Below are positions 29,891 through 42,295 of a stretch of 64,000 nucleotides of DNA, in pieces. How positions within the stretch are numbered: position 1 is the stretch's first letter; every line of letters starts with the position of its first letter. The translations under genes were made by a program, and so were the position numbers. Source of the DNA: Tridacna crocea (lineage: Eukaryota; Mollusca; Bivalvia; Cardiida; Cardiidae); assembly GCA_943736015.1 (NCBI GenBank), contig OX031061.1, positions 59,960,192 through 60,024,191 of the forward strand, written 5' to 3'. The notes below the pieces were generated by a model, which did no database searches, was not told the DNA's origin, and saw only the letters and a program-made list of their open reading frames with translations.

Positions 29891-30440
29891 CACTACTTGC
29901 CCTATAGGGAAATGAAAAAAAAATCTTCTTCTCTGAAACCGCTGGTCAGATTTTGAAGTAATTTCACAGCAATGTTCCTTTCGTAACCGTTTCCAAAATT
30001 TGCTCGAAAAATTTTGATTCATTCAGAAACATGGCTCTGGTGAATGGGGGCTACTTGAACTATACAGAAGTGAAGAAATATTTAAACTTCTTCTTCTCTG
30101 AAATGGCTGGTAACATTTTGAAATAATTTAAAAAATTTACAAATTTACAAAACAACAACCGTTTGTTGGGACCTGCATGTGGTGCTCTTGTTTGACTCAT
30201 GTTTTTAGTGGCTATCGAGCATGTGCTTTTCTTCAAGAATTTGTCCCTGGATGATCTATCCAAAGATTAACTTGCAAATTCGGATTCATCAAAATCATTG
30301 CTGGGGTGAGGACAGTAGGAGTGGTGACAGATTTTGAAATTACTTTTACAGGTAACCTTTTCAAAATCCCTTGGAATTTTCAATACCTCAAAAAAATGGC
30401 TATGGTCCTCTAAAAAACTCAGGTAAGCGATCTTGGCCCT
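29890..30440. repeat. Composite repeat with ~150-base tandem units, 5'-truncated
   Basis: Units begin cttcttctctgaaaccgctg and contain aatttcacagcaatgttcc. The end reads agctcaggtaagcgatcttgg then cctcttgttatctta, as in the longer copies at 37333-38690 and 44086-45340. This copy belongs to Ig-locus unit A. Confidence 0.7.
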
Positions 30441-30624
30441 CTTGTTATCTTATTTTTTACCTCTTTTTTCTTTCTTTTTTCAAGTTGTATACTAATAGAA
30501 GATATCATTTTCAAATTAATTGTTTTTAAAAAATATACCAATGTTTTTGAATGTTGTATTGCAGTATGCAGTTTGTATGTATTTTGTGGAAAATAAATGA
30601 AAAAATATAGTATTTTTTTTATAT

Positions 30625-31210
30625 TCCTTACCATACAATGACCCTGAGGGAGAAAGCTTTTGAGAACGATGTGGGAAAATTAGAATATGCTGGAAACCAG
30701 TATTACCTCTTTTTCCCGCAATGGTTCTAAAATTTCTTTCACGAATACCACCATTTAGCTACGTTCTATTGGTCGTCTGGAAATGCTTTCAGTATGGACT
30801 TCTCTAAAATATTTTCACCTGAAACGTTAACGACGTATATGACAAATGTTCACGCGCATCCTACTGTGCATGTATTTTTGTCGTGGATATTGAATCAAAA
30901 GTACTCCTATGTACTGTTTGCAAATCATGGTAATACTACTGCTGCACAGACACACGTAGCATTTACTTTGGGTAGTATTGGTGAAGAGGAAAAAATCATG
31001 AAATAATCAAAATGCTGCTGACACGGCCTTACACACACACCAAAAAAAAGAAAAGAAATGCAGAAAATTTAAAGATATGGAGGTATAATCGTTTTCACTT
31101 TAAAAAAATATTGTCGGAAAAGAAGAAATCGCTCCTATTGAGCAATTTCTCCTTTTCCCACTGTGTCTGCTTAGCTTTTACCTATTCTTTACCCTTAAAA
31201 ACGCAACTTC
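30625..31210. repeat. TTAA-family MITE relics inside Ig-locus unit A
   Basis: 30625-30790 (ccttaccatacaatgaccc ... gaaaccagtattacctc) and 31090-31200 (ggaaaagaagaaatcgctcc with its complement) are MITE-like hairpins. Their equivalents lie at the same relative positions in unit C (45565-45725, 46040-46130), and the first also in unit B (38910-39075). They therefore predate the duplications. Confidence 0.65.
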
Positions 31211-31767
31211 CACAGTGGCCTCCAACCTTGTTTTCTAACAAAATAAGCACAAATAGATGTTTCCAATTATAAACACTGTGATAGTGGAAATTTTAAGGAA
31301 AAATTGTCCGTTGAAAAGTGCTTATTTATTTGATATTAACCTGTCAAATTATCTTTCCTCAATGGTCTATGTATAACATGCATATTTGTGCATTAACCAT
31401 GCTCAAACCAGGCTTTGTATAAATTATTGTGCAAAAATATATCAATTTGCATCAAAACGATGTATATTTGCACATTGTTCCTGATATTTTCTTGTTTAAG
31501 TGCCTGTTAAAGTAAAACGCTTTTAGCCAAATATCAGCTGAATTTAGGATCTGTATATACCTTTTTACAAGGCAAATTTCTAAGAAACGAGCCCGGAGAC
31601 TTTCATCTTTTTAACTGTAATCCCCCAGAGACATGATGAGCTTTGTATGTGTCAGAAAAAAAAGTCATATACGTCGTTAAATGACTACGAGATGGATTCG
31701 TGAAGCGGGCGACATGGAGCACGGACAGTAAGAATTGTGGTTTACTTTAGCAGTTTTATCTTTACAG

Positions 31768-32079
31768 TTCCTCCTAGTATCCCAACGTTCCTCAACACCA
31801 TGGATATAGACGGATGTGAAAGTTGCATAAATGTTAAGATCAATACCAATGCTGACATTACATGCCAAGTCCTAGAAGGAGGGACACTTCCGGTTAGTGT
31901 GAAAATTGTAATTGCCGGAGAAGAAGTAGGCAAATGTAACTTTGATAAATCATCCTACACCAAATGCAAAATGACAGAATATATCACCAGCAGTCTGCAT
32001 TTAAAAGAAATTCGCTGCGAGGCAGTAAATGAGGCCATTAGTGACCCGCTCTCTACTTCGACCAAGTTATACGTTGTTG
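31768..32079 (+). CDS. Ig-like domain exon, copy A
   Basis: A 312-base exon with borders tctttacag and gtaggt, phase 1 at both ends, as is usual for Ig-domain exons. It encodes about 104 residues beginning PPSIPTFLN. The canonical Ig cysteine pair is Cys33 (DITCQV) and Cys84 (EIRCEAVN), and the strand-F/G pattern and VVG end suit a domain border. The conserved Trp is absent. Four extra cysteines (17, 20, 57, 67) suggest additional disulfides. An extracellular, ligand-binding role is inferred from the family. Two further copies lie at 39643 and 46727; copy A differs from B at 6 residues and from C at 8 by my count. Confidence 0.78.
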
Positions 32080-32164
32080 GTAGGTATGGTGACGTAGTTC
32101 TCAACGTTACTCTGTCCTTTTTCGCTTGATTCTTACCCGGTTTAGCATGAAACCCATGAGGTCA

Positions 32165-32980
32165 TAAGTTCAAATCGCCAGTAGGGCCAGTTTCTTTCCT
32201 AGGATAGATCATTGACATTGTGACAGTATTCATTCCTCTCTCACCACTGATCGATGTTTCGACGATGTGGGAAAACAGCGAGTGGCTTAAGAATAATATT
32301 GTGCGAAGCACTGGTTAAATGAAAATCTAGAGAAGATAAGACCAGTTGAACTGGTCGTCGCAATATGACTGAAATGATATTGAAATTGGCTTTAAAGATT
32401 TTTCAAACTTACAGTTAAAAACAGCTGCGTGTGGTTGACTGTAAAACACATTGTTTTATCGGTATTTACAAATTACAATTGTGGCTGATCAAAACGTGGA
32501 TTCTTCATAAACTATAACCATGAAGAAATGTAAATGTATGGATAGTTTTTTAATGGTGTTAAATGCACTTATCATGCCATGCTTAATGCATCTCCGTTAT
32601 TCATGATACAAGGCAAAGTCTAACAAGAACATGAATTCTGGTCCTTCTTTTTTCCCCCTCTTTCTATGATGTTTCTCGTCCTAAACCTTTTCAATCACAG
32701 TTGCGATATGCATGGAGAGCAACTTTTGATGACATTGCAGGAAACTGATTCACTGATCCTTTACAAATAGACTTCATCTCCTATTCATAGTCAATCTTTT
32801 GTTTGCCAAATGTTAATTTTTCAGTTACAGTTACGAAAAATGGAATTATCGGTGGCGTTTTTCAAAAACATATTAGTGAAAAAAAGTTTACCTCATCACA
32901 TGAAAAAACTTAAAGCAATTATGTAAGAATTAATCATACAATGAAGATAAATACCAAATATTAAAGTTCAATGCCAAATA
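32165..32980 (+). repeat. Conserved downstream part of Ig-locus unit A
   Basis: Contains 'ttcaaatcgccagtagggcc', 'gatcgatgtttcgacgatgt' and 'ggtcgtcgcaatatgactg'. The same order follows copies B and C and appears, split, at 18585-18784 / 26710-28560. It shows the uninterrupted target sites of the LTR retrotransposon (near 32361) and of the pogo-like element (near 32930). Confidence 0.8.
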
Positions 32981-33299
32981 ATTCTGACAGGGTATGTAAC
33001 TGCAAAAAGCATTTTTTCTATTCCCAAAATGCTTTTACAAACCTTCTTATTCAGGGTCATTGAAAGTCAGGATTTTATGGTAAGGAATTGAATTAACTTG
33101 GAAGGCCAGGCATTAATTTCCTGGTCAAAATGGTGGTCGAATGACAGTTTAAAACATCATTCGCTCATCGGTAAGACACAAATGAGATTTGTCCAGTAAC
33201 TTTCGATCAAATGTCAAAGGACGTTGGCTGAGACAGTAATCAAGCCAGCGCAAACTGGGAACTCTAGACTAACTGCAGCTCCCAACGTTACTGACTGAT

Positions 33300-34910
33300 C
33301 TATCGGGGATCAACAAGTCCAGTATAAGGTAACCCCTTTTTCTGTGACACATCTTACAGAAGAAAATTGTATCAAAAGACTATCCAAAGGAAAACATGTT
33401 TGAAGTTTCATAAATGCCAAGGACTTTAGAAGATATCCGTCAAGGTAGATGAACGGGCAAACTGACTAATTGGTCCATAATGAAATTATACATTTAGTCC
33501 CCTTTTTCGATAACATGTCCTTTCATGAAATAAAATCAAACAACTATTGTCTGTCGCTTAACAAAATGAAGTTTAATTACATTGTGTCCTGTACTGAACG
33601 AGATATTGCTCTATAGTGAAAATTTACACCAAGTCCCCCTTTTTTCAATGACATGACATTTAATGAAATAAGGTAAAAAATTGTTATTGGCAAACTTTCA
33701 TAAGGAACACACGTACAAAGTTTCTATCTTGTTTCAGAACAGAGGAATTTCCTTCTTTGTTCCCATGTTCAAACTTGTGACCACGAGTGCTGGGCCAGTT
33801 TGGACCCCAGGATCATCGTATAAACAAACTTGGTAGAGGTCCACTAGAAGACGCTACATACGAAATATCAAAGCTCTATGACTTCCAGTTTGAGAGATTT
33901 TTTTTTCAAAGTTTTTCTCTTTGTTCCTATGTTTCGAAATTGTGACCCCCGGGAGGGACCAGTTTGGACCCCAGCGACATAATTTGAATAAAGTTAGTAG
34001 AGGTCAATTAGCACATACTACATACCAAATGTCAAAGGTTTACTACTTCTTGTTTCAGTGAAGAATAATTTAAAATTTTTCCTTCTTTGTTCCTATGTTT
34101 CAAATCATCATATGACTAATCGTGGTAGAGGTGTACTAGGAGATGCTACAGACCAAATATAAAAGCTCTGGACCTTCTAGTTTCAGAAAAGAAGAATTTT
34201 AAAGATTTCCTTTTGTGTTCCTATGTTTCAAACTTGTGACCCCTGGGGCGGAGCCAGTTTTGACCCCAGGGGCATCATATAAACAATCTTGGTAAATGTC
34301 TACTAGGAGATGCTACATACCAAATATCAAAGCTCTGCATCTTCTAGTTTCAGAGAAGAAGAATTTATATTTTTTCCTTCTTTGTTCCTATGTTTCAAAT
34401 TTGCGACCAAGGGACGGGGCCAGTTTTGACCCCAGGGGCATCATATGAACAATCTTTGTAAGGGTCTACTAGGAGATGCTACATACCAAATATCAAAGCT
34501 CTGCACCTTCTATTTTTCAGAGAAGAAAACTTTTAAAGTTTTCCTTCTTTGTTCCTATGTTTCATACATGTGAGCCCCGTGGCGGGGCCAGTTATGACCC
34601 CAGGGGCATCATATGAATATTCTTGGTAGAGATCTACTGGAAGATGCTTCATACCAAATATCAAAGCTCCGCACCTTCTAGTCTCAGAGAAGAAGAATTT
34701 CGAATTTTTCCTTCTTTCTTCCTATTTATTGAAACTTGTGACCCCCGAGGCGAGGCCAGATTTGACCCCAGAGGCATCATATGAACAATCTTGGTAGGGG
34801 TCTACTAGGAGATGCTGCATACCAAATATCAAAGCTCTGCACCTTCTAGTTTCAGAGAAGAATCTTAAAGATTTCTTTCTTTGTTCCTATGTTTCATACT
34901 TTTGAACCCC
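33300..34910. repeat. Composite repeat with tandem ~150-base units
   Basis: After a lead of about 400 bases with repeated 'ccccctttttt..gataacatg' elements, about eight units follow from 33730. Each has ttccttctttgttcctatgt, gaccccaggggcatcatat and 'accaaatatcaaagctctg'. The same family lies in reverse orientation at 42296-43460. No coding frame is conserved across units. Confidence 0.8.
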
Positions 34911-37330
34911 GAGGCGGAACAAGTTCTGATGGATCTACTATAGAATTTTGTAAAGCATTTTGGGGCTATTTAAGTACTCACTTCATTAATTTGATGAATT
35001 CCTCTTTCAAAACAAACCCTTTAACGACATTGCAAAAGCAAGGTTTAATAACCTTTATTCCAAAAAAGGGAAAATAACTGGATACACTTTCTAACTGGCG
35101 GCCAAAAACTTTGTTAAATACTTATTATAAGATTGCAATAAAGTCTATAGCAAACAGAATTTAAAAAAAATATCTTCAATTATAAATCATTCACAAAGAG
35201 GCTTTATCCGAGGTAAGTACATCGGGAAAATATACGAGCAATACAAGAATGTATTGAATACCACAACAAAGTAAATGAACCAGGGCTTGTGTTCTTTGCA
35301 TATTTTGAAAATTTGCATAACAATATAGATCATGACTTCATGTACAAATTCCTAGAAACATTAAATTTGGTGAAGATCTTATAAAATCCGTTAAATTATT
35401 TTATAAAGATATAAACAGTACAATTATAAATAATGATAATATTCGGAAAGATTTTTAATTGAACGTGGAGTGCACCAAGGCTGTCCACTATCTTGTTCAT
35501 TATTCATATTTTGTTCGGAAATACTAGCAGTAACATTAAAAAGAATAAAGATATCATGGAAATTAATGTGGAAAATAACGAAATAAAGCAAAATATGTTT
35601 GCTGATGATGCTACATTTCTAACAGACGGATCAAAAAAGTCTTTTGAATTACAAATCTACGTTTCAACAGAGTATGGTAAAATTTCTTGTTTGAAACTTA
35701 ATACCAAGAAATAAACTATTCTAAGAGTAGGTAGCCTAAAGGATACGCAATTACAGTTCTGCATTTGTAAACGATTCGTCTGGACATCAGATTCAGCAAA
35801 AACGTTAAGAATTACCTTCTCAAACTAAGCACATGTCATAATAGAAAAAAATATCACTCCAAAAGTTCAAGGATTTAAAACCGTTCTAAAGCAGTGGCAA
35901 CAAAGAAAACTTACACTACTGGGAAAAGTTACAGTTATAAAAATCTTTGCACCACCCAAGATCATCAACCCCCTTACAGTATTACAAAATCCACCAGAAA
36001 ACATGTTGCATGATATAGATGAAAGTATTTTTCACTTCTTATGGGAGAGTAAAATGGACAAACTGAAACGATCAATAGTAACACTTTCAGTTGAAAATGG
36101 TGGCACAGCAGTTCCAGATACATACATGTATGCACTAGTTAAATCACTGAAAGCAAATTGTATTAAAAGATATTTGAATGAAAATAACACAGGACAATGG
36201 AAAATATACTTCTCTAAATCACTAAACCATTTTGGTGGTAATTTGATTTTTGAATGTAATCTAAAAGAAAAGGATATTAAAACGTTACGCTCCAACCATG
36301 TTTTTCTAACAGATGTGTTAAAAGCATGGAATAGAATTAAAAACAGTTTAGCCAACAATAACGTTAAGAAAGAAATCTTTTGGAATAATACAAGTATAAA
36401 ATGTAATGGCGAGACATCTTTAACAATAAGTGGTAAGTTAGAAAAATAAAATTTTTAGAACAGTTGTTCGATTTTCGAAGACTCAAACATCTTTATGACA
36501 TTAGACCGGAATACTTTTTGAAATATTACAACTTGTTTGGAAGCATGCATATTAGAATGAAAAATGAAATAAAACCACAACAACCGGTGAACGCAGAAAA
36601 TAAGCAAGTGCTTAATTAAATTAGGGGAATAAACAAAGCAAACAAATTATTATATAAAATCCAATTAAAAAGAAATAATTCATCAAGAACATCCGAAGAA
36701 AATTGGGAAAAAATATTTGGAAAGAGAGTTAACTGGAAAAGTGCATACACAATACTTTATGAAAAAACGATAGATACAACTTTAAGATGTTTCCAATACA
36801 AACTTTTGACAAGAATCCTCCCAATAAACAAACTTCTCTTCAAACAAAAGATTGAACCTACCAATTTATGTAATTTTTGTGCAAGTAATGCGGAAACTAT
36901 AGAACATTTACTGGGAGTGGATGCATGCTCAAACAATTTAGAATAGTGTACTTTCTTACAAGTAAACAAACGAAGGTGAAATTTCAATTAAAAAAATAAT
37001 TATTCGAATTGCAGGTACCACAGTAAAGCATTTTGTCTTGAGATATATAATAATACTTGTTAAGTAGTTCATATTTAAAATGAAAATAACAAACCAGGTA
37101 CAAAACTGTCATATGTTTATCAATTACTTTAACAAACATCTAGAAATAGAACAGGCCGTAGCATTATCAAAAGACCAATTAAACCGATTTGATAAAAATG
37201 GGCAAACTTTTTGTAATTTGCATTTTTTTTCTTCGCCTTACAGTAAATATAACATAACTTAAAGTGAATAAACCTCTTAGTGACAGTTCAGGATCTTTCT
37301 CTTTCTCTCTCTTTCTCTCTGTCCCTATTT
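34911..37330 (+). pseudogene. L1-like LINE, 5'-truncated ORF2 with CT-rich tail
   Basis: Broken frames give SDGSTIEF, GLITFIPKKGK and NWRPKTLLNTYYKIA (reverse transcriptase motifs 0-2). FADDATFL (about 35598, the catalytic FADD box) follows, then later the C-terminal LCNFCAS...AETIEHLL Cys/His motif. Many stops and frameshifts, so inactive. It starts abruptly inside the composite repeat at 34911. The 3' UTR ends in a CTTTCT-rich tract (37294-37320). The same 3' UTR with a CT tract is found alone at 40298-40488. Confidence 0.78.
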
Positions 37331-37332
37331 TT

Positions 37333-38690
37333 TAGCTTGCTTGAGCACAACTTGCTCAAGGGGAGCTTTCAGGATCACCCGGTGTCCGTCGTACGTCGTC
37401 CGTCGTGTGTCTTCCGTCGTGCGTCTTCAATAATTTTTTAAACATCAACTGCTCCTAAACCGCTGGGCCAATTTAAAGCAAACTTGCATTGAACGTTCCT
37501 TGGGACATCCTCTTTTATAAAAATTCACAGAATTTGATTCGATCAAAAATTCTGGTTGCCATGGCAACCAAATGGAATTTTCTGAGAAATTCTTAAAAAA
37601 TCTTCTTCTCTGAAATCACGGGTCAGATTTCAAAAATAATTTCAGAGAGATGTTCCTTTAGTGATCTTTCTTATAAATTGTTTGCGAAATTTTGATCCGT
37701 CAAGAAAGATGGCTCTGGTGAATGTTGGCTTCTTGCAATGTACAGAAATGAAGGATTTTTATTTTAATCATTTTTCTCTGAAACTACTGGTCAGATTTTG
37801 ATATAATTTCATAGCAATGTTCCTTGGGTGACCATTTTTAAATGTTGTTCGCGAAATTTTGATCCGTCAAGAAACACGGCTCTGGTGAATGGGGGATACT
37901 TACACCTTAGGGAAACAAAGAAATCCTTAAAAATTCTTTTTCTCTGAAACCGCTGGTCAGATTTCGAAACAATTTCACAGCAATGTTTCTTTTGAAACCC
38001 TTTTCAAAAACCGCTTGCAAAATTTTGTTCCGTCAAGAAATATGGTTCTAGTGAATTGGGCCTACTTGCACTATACAGAAATGAAGAAATTTATAAAAAA
38101 TTCTTCTGCTCTGAAACGGCTGGTCAGATTTAGCAATAATTTCACAGAAATATTCCTTAAATGACCCTTTCCAAAGACTGTTCGTGGAATGTTGATCCGT
38201 CAAGAAACATGGCTCTGGTGAATGGGGGCTACTTGCACTATAGGAGAATAGAGAAATTCTAAATAATTCTTTTTCTCTGAAACTGCTAGTCAGATTTTAA
38301 AATAATTTCACAGAAATAATCCTTGGATTACCATTTTCAAAAATTGTTCGTGAAATTATGATCCTTCGAAAAACAACAGACACTGTTGGCACCTGCATTT
38401 CGTGCTCTTGTTCGACTTATGTTTATGTCGCTATCGAGCATATGCTCTTCTTCAATAATTTGTCATAGGGTGATCTATCCAAAAATTTATTTGCAAAATT
38501 CTGATTCATCAAAATCATTGCTGTGGTGATGACTCTGGGGGAGGTGACAGATTTTGAAATGACTTTTACATGTGACATTTTTAAAATCGTTTGAAAGTTT
38601 CAATTCCTCAAAAAAATGGCTAGGGTGCTCTCAAAAACTCAGATGAGCGATTCAGGGCCATCTTCGACCTCTTGTTATCTTATTTTTTTC
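37333..38690. repeat. Composite repeat with ~150-base tandem units
   Basis: Starts agcttgcttgagcacaactt, followed by a gtccgtcgt-rich block. Several units of 'ctgaaaccgctggtcagatt' / 'gatccgtcaagaaacatggc' follow, and it ends ctcagatgagcgattcaggg. A closely related copy is 44086-45340, and the 3' half is at 29890-30440. Probably a non-autonomous mobile element; no terminal motif settles its class. Confidence 0.72.
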
Positions 38691-38788
38691 CCTTTTTCTC
38701 TTCTTTTTAAGTTAGAAAAAATAGCAATGTATATAAATATTGTGTACTGATACAACATAATCATTTTCAAATGAATTGAATTTGAAAA

Positions 38789-38811
38789 ATAATAATAATA
38801 ATAATAATAAT
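38789..38811 (+). repeat. (AAT)n microsatellite
   Basis: About eight AAT units in succession. Confidence 0.9.
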
Positions 38812-38904
38812 ATACCAATGTTTAAGAATGTTGTAAATTGCAGTATGCAGTATGTATGTATTTTGTGGAAAATAAATGAAAAAAAAAGTAGTATTTTTTT
38901 TTCT

Positions 38905-39640
38905 ATTCCTTTACCATACAATGGCCCTGAGGGAGAAAGCTTTTGAGAACACTGTGGGAAAATGAGAATATGCTGGAAACCAGTATTTTCTCCTTTTCCC
39001 GCAATGGTTCTACAATTTCTTTCACGAATGCCACCATTTAGCTATGTTCAATTGGTCGTCTGCAAAAGCTTTCAGTATGGACTTCCAAAGTGACCTCCAA
39101 TTTTGTTTTCTAACAACATAAGGACGAATAGATGTTTCCAATTATAAATACTATGATTGTGGAAGCTATAAGGAAAATCTGTGCGTTGGAAAGTGCTCAT
39201 TTATTTGATATTAACCGGTCAAATTATCTTCCCTACATGGTCTATGTATAACATGCATATCTGTGAACTAACCATGCTCAAACAAGGCTTTGTATACATA
39301 TTTGCAAAAATATATGGATTTTTATCAAAATGATGTGTATTTAATAATATTTTTCCTGTTAATTTCCTGTTGATCTGCCTGTTAAAGTAAGACGCTTTTA
39401 ACCAAATATCAGCTGAACTTTGGATCTGTATATACCTTTTTCCAAGGCAAATTTCTAAGAAATGAGAAAGGTGACCTTCATCTTTTTAACTGTAATCCCT
39501 CAGAGACATGATGAGCTTTGTATGTGTCAGAAAAAAAAGTCATATACGTCGTTAAATGACTACGAGATGGATTCGTGAAACGGGCGACATGGAGCACGGA
39601 CAGTAAGAATTGTGGTTTACTTTAGCAATTTTATCTTTAC
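38905..39640 (+). other. Ig-locus unit B upstream part, with internal deletion
   Basis: Matches unit A from about 30620 and unit C from about 45560, but lacks the ~400 bases corresponding to 30805-31210. The junction lies in 'tatggacttccaaagtg' near 39080. Confidence 0.75.
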
Positions 39641-39642
39641 AG

Positions 39643-39954
39643 TTCCTCCTAGTATCCCAACGTTCCTCAACACCATGGATATAGACGGATGTGAAAGTTG
39701 CATAAATGTTAAGATCAATACCGATGCTGACATTATATGCCAAGTCCTAGAAGGAGGGACACTTCCGGTTACTGTGAAAATTGTAATTGCCGGAGAAGAA
39801 GGAGGCAAATGTAACTTTGATAAATCATCCTACACCAAATGCAAAATGACAAAATATATCACCAGCAGTCTGCATTTAAAAGAAATTCGCTGCGAGGCAG
39901 TAAATGAGGCCATTAGTGAACCGCTCTCTACTTCGACCAAGTTATATGTTGTTG
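39643..39954 (+). CDS. Ig-like domain exon, copy B
   Basis: Same borders, length (312) and phases as copy A. Compared with A the changes are Asn28Asp, Thr32Ile, Ser44Thr, Val54Gly, Glu71Lys and Asp93Glu. Both canonical and all four extra cysteines are kept, and the frame is open, which argues for selection or very recent duplication. It is either one of three consecutive Ig domains in a single protein or an alternatively spliced exon; the sequence cannot distinguish these. Confidence 0.78.
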
Positions 39955-39955
39955 G

Positions 39956-40297
39956 TAGGTATGGTGACATAGTTCTCAACGTTACTCTGTTCTTTTTCAT
40001 TTGATTCGTACCCGGTTTAGCATGAAACCTATGTGGTCATAAGTTCGAATCGCCAGTAGGACCAGTTTCTTTCCTAGAATAGATAATCGAACATGTAAAA
40101 GGATTCATTCTTCTCTCACCACTGATCGATGTGAGAATGCGGCTAGTGGCTTAAGAATAATATTGTGCAAAGCACTGGTTAAATGAAAATCTAGCGAAGA
40201 TAACAGCAGTTGAACTGGTCTTCGCAATATAACTGAAATAAAAGTGAAAGTGGTTCTATAGATTTTTCAAACATACAGTTTAAATAGCTGCGTGTGG
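39956..40297 (+). repeat. Conserved downstream part of Ig-locus unit B
   Basis: Matches 32080-32440 (ttcgaatcgccagtaggacc ... cttcgcaatataactgaaat) and is broken off by a LINE 3' end at 40298. Confidence 0.75.
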
Positions 40298-40488
40298 TTG
40301 ACTGTAGCATTATCAAAAGATTTATTAAACCGATTTAATAACAAATGAGCAAAGTTTTTTCACATTTTTTTTCTTTGCCTTAAAGTAAATATAGCATAAC
40401 ATAAAGAGATTAAACCATTTTTAGTCACATTTCAGGATCTCTCTCTCTCTCTCTCTCTCCTTCTCTCTCTCTCTCTCTCTCTCTCTAT
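40298..40488 (+). mobile_element. LINE 3' end only, with (CT)n tail
   Basis: 'tagcattatcaaaaga' to 'tttcaggatctctctct' matches 37150-37320 of the longer LINE. The (CT)n tract at 40439-40487 occupies the position of that LINE's tail. Strong 5' truncation is typical of LINE insertion. Confidence 0.65.
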
Positions 40489-40490
40489 TT

Positions 40491-42295
40491 TTAGCTTACC
40501 TGAGCACGAAGTGCTAAAGGGTAGGCTTTTGTGATCGTCGTCCGTCGACTGTCGTGCGTCGTCCGTCTTGCGTCATCCGTCATGCGTCGTCCACAATTTC
40601 TTTAAATATCTTCTCCTCCTAAACCACTGGGCTAATATTGATGAAACTTGGCAGGGATGTTCCTTGGGTCAAGCTCTACCGACATTGTTCAAGAGATTGA
40701 ATTCCATAGCAAACCAAAAGGAAAACCTAGAAGGCCCTGAAGGGCCTGAATATGCTCTACTGGCAGAGATTTTGCTTTTAAATCAAGCATACATCAGGAA
40801 TTCATTATGCAAAGAGACAAAAAATTGACATTTTCAACTCAAAATGGCTACTTTTCCATTACTGTTTGTTGATTTTTTTTCAAACTCAACGGGGATAAAA
40901 AGCTATTGATGGGATAAATAAGCTGAAAAATTCACAAAAATCTGATCACAAATAAAAACTTTACAATGTAAATAAGCAATGAAATTGTTCAACTTGAAAT
41001 GACTAGTTTTCCCATACTGTTTGTTGGATGTTTTTCAAAATTAATAGGATTTAACCTATTGATGATATAAACAAGCTATGCAAATTTCATGAAAATCTGA
41101 AAAAAAAATGCAGACTTTATCGCATAAACAAGAAATGAAAGTTTTCAACTTCAAATGCCTACTTTTCCCATACTGTTTATGTTTTTTTTTCAAAATTCAT
41201 AGGGTTGGAGCTATTGGTAAGATAAATAGACTCTGCAAGTTTCATGGAAATCTGACCACAAATACAGACTTTATCCCATAAATAAGAAATGGAAATTTTA
41301 AACTTGTAATGGCTACTTTTCCCATACTTTTTGTTGGATGTTTTTCAAAATCAATGGGGTTGAAGCTATTGCTAAGATAAACAAACTATGCAAGTTTCAT
41401 GGAAATCTGACCACAATTACAGACTTTATTGCGTAAACAAGAAATGGAAATTTTTAAAATTGAAATGGCTACTTTTCCCATACTGTTCGTCGGATTTTTT
41501 TCAAAATCAATAGGGTTAAAGCTATTGATAAGATAAACAAACGATGTAAGTTTCATGAAAATCTGACCAAAAATGAAGACTTTATCGCGTAAACAAGAAA
41601 TGAAGGTTTTAAACTTGACATTGCTACTTTTCCCATACTGCTTATTGGATTTTTTTCAAAATCAATAGGGTTGAAGCTATTGATAAGATAAACAAACTAT
41701 GCAAGTTTCATGGAAATCTGACCTCAAATACAGACTTTATCGAGTAAACAAGAAATGGAAATTTTAAATCTGAAATGGCTACTTTTCCAAAACTGTTTGT
41801 CGGATTTTTTTAAAAATCAATAGGGTTAAAGCTATTGACGAGATAAACCCTGTAAGTTTCATAAAAATCTGACCAAAAATGAAGACTTTATCGGGTAAAC
41901 AAGAAATGAAGGTTTTAAACTTGACATTGCTACTTTTCCCATACTGCTTATTGGATTTTTTTCAAAATCAATAGGGTTGAAGCTATTGATAAGATAAACA
42001 AACTATGCAAGTTTCATGGAAATCTGACCTCAAATACAGACTTTATCGAGTAAACAAGAAATGGAAATTTTAAATCTGAAATGGCTACTTTTCCAAAACT
42101 GTTTGTCGGATTTTTTTAAAAATCAATAGGGTTAAAGCTATTGACGAGATAAACCCTGTAAGTTTCATAAAAATCTGACCAAAAATGAAGACTTTATCGC
42201 GTAAACAAGAAAAAGACTAACGGACGGACGGACGGACGACGGAAACCACGCCATGACATAAGCTCTGCTGGCTGAAAGCCAGTAGAGCTAAAAAT
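40491..42295. repeat. Composite repeat with ~150-base tandem units and a 306-base higher-order repeat
   Basis: Begins agcttacctgagcacgaagt and a cgtccgtc block; ends gaaagccagtagagct. About nine units contain ggctacttttcccatactgt, 'aaaatcaatagggtt' and 'agactttatcgcgtaaacaa'. Two 306-base blocks (41575-41880, 41881-42186) are nearly identical. No coding capacity. Confidence 0.8.

Noticed and set aside
30794..31006. Open frame shared by Ig-locus units A and C
   Set aside because: It is lost in unit B by deletion, has a stop change in C, and the similarity is explained by the recent duplication of non-coding DNA.
32165..32190. tRNA B box (gttcaaatc / gttcgaatc) after each Ig exon
   Set aside because: No tRNA fold around it; the block is better described as part of the duplicated unit and of a dispersed repeat.
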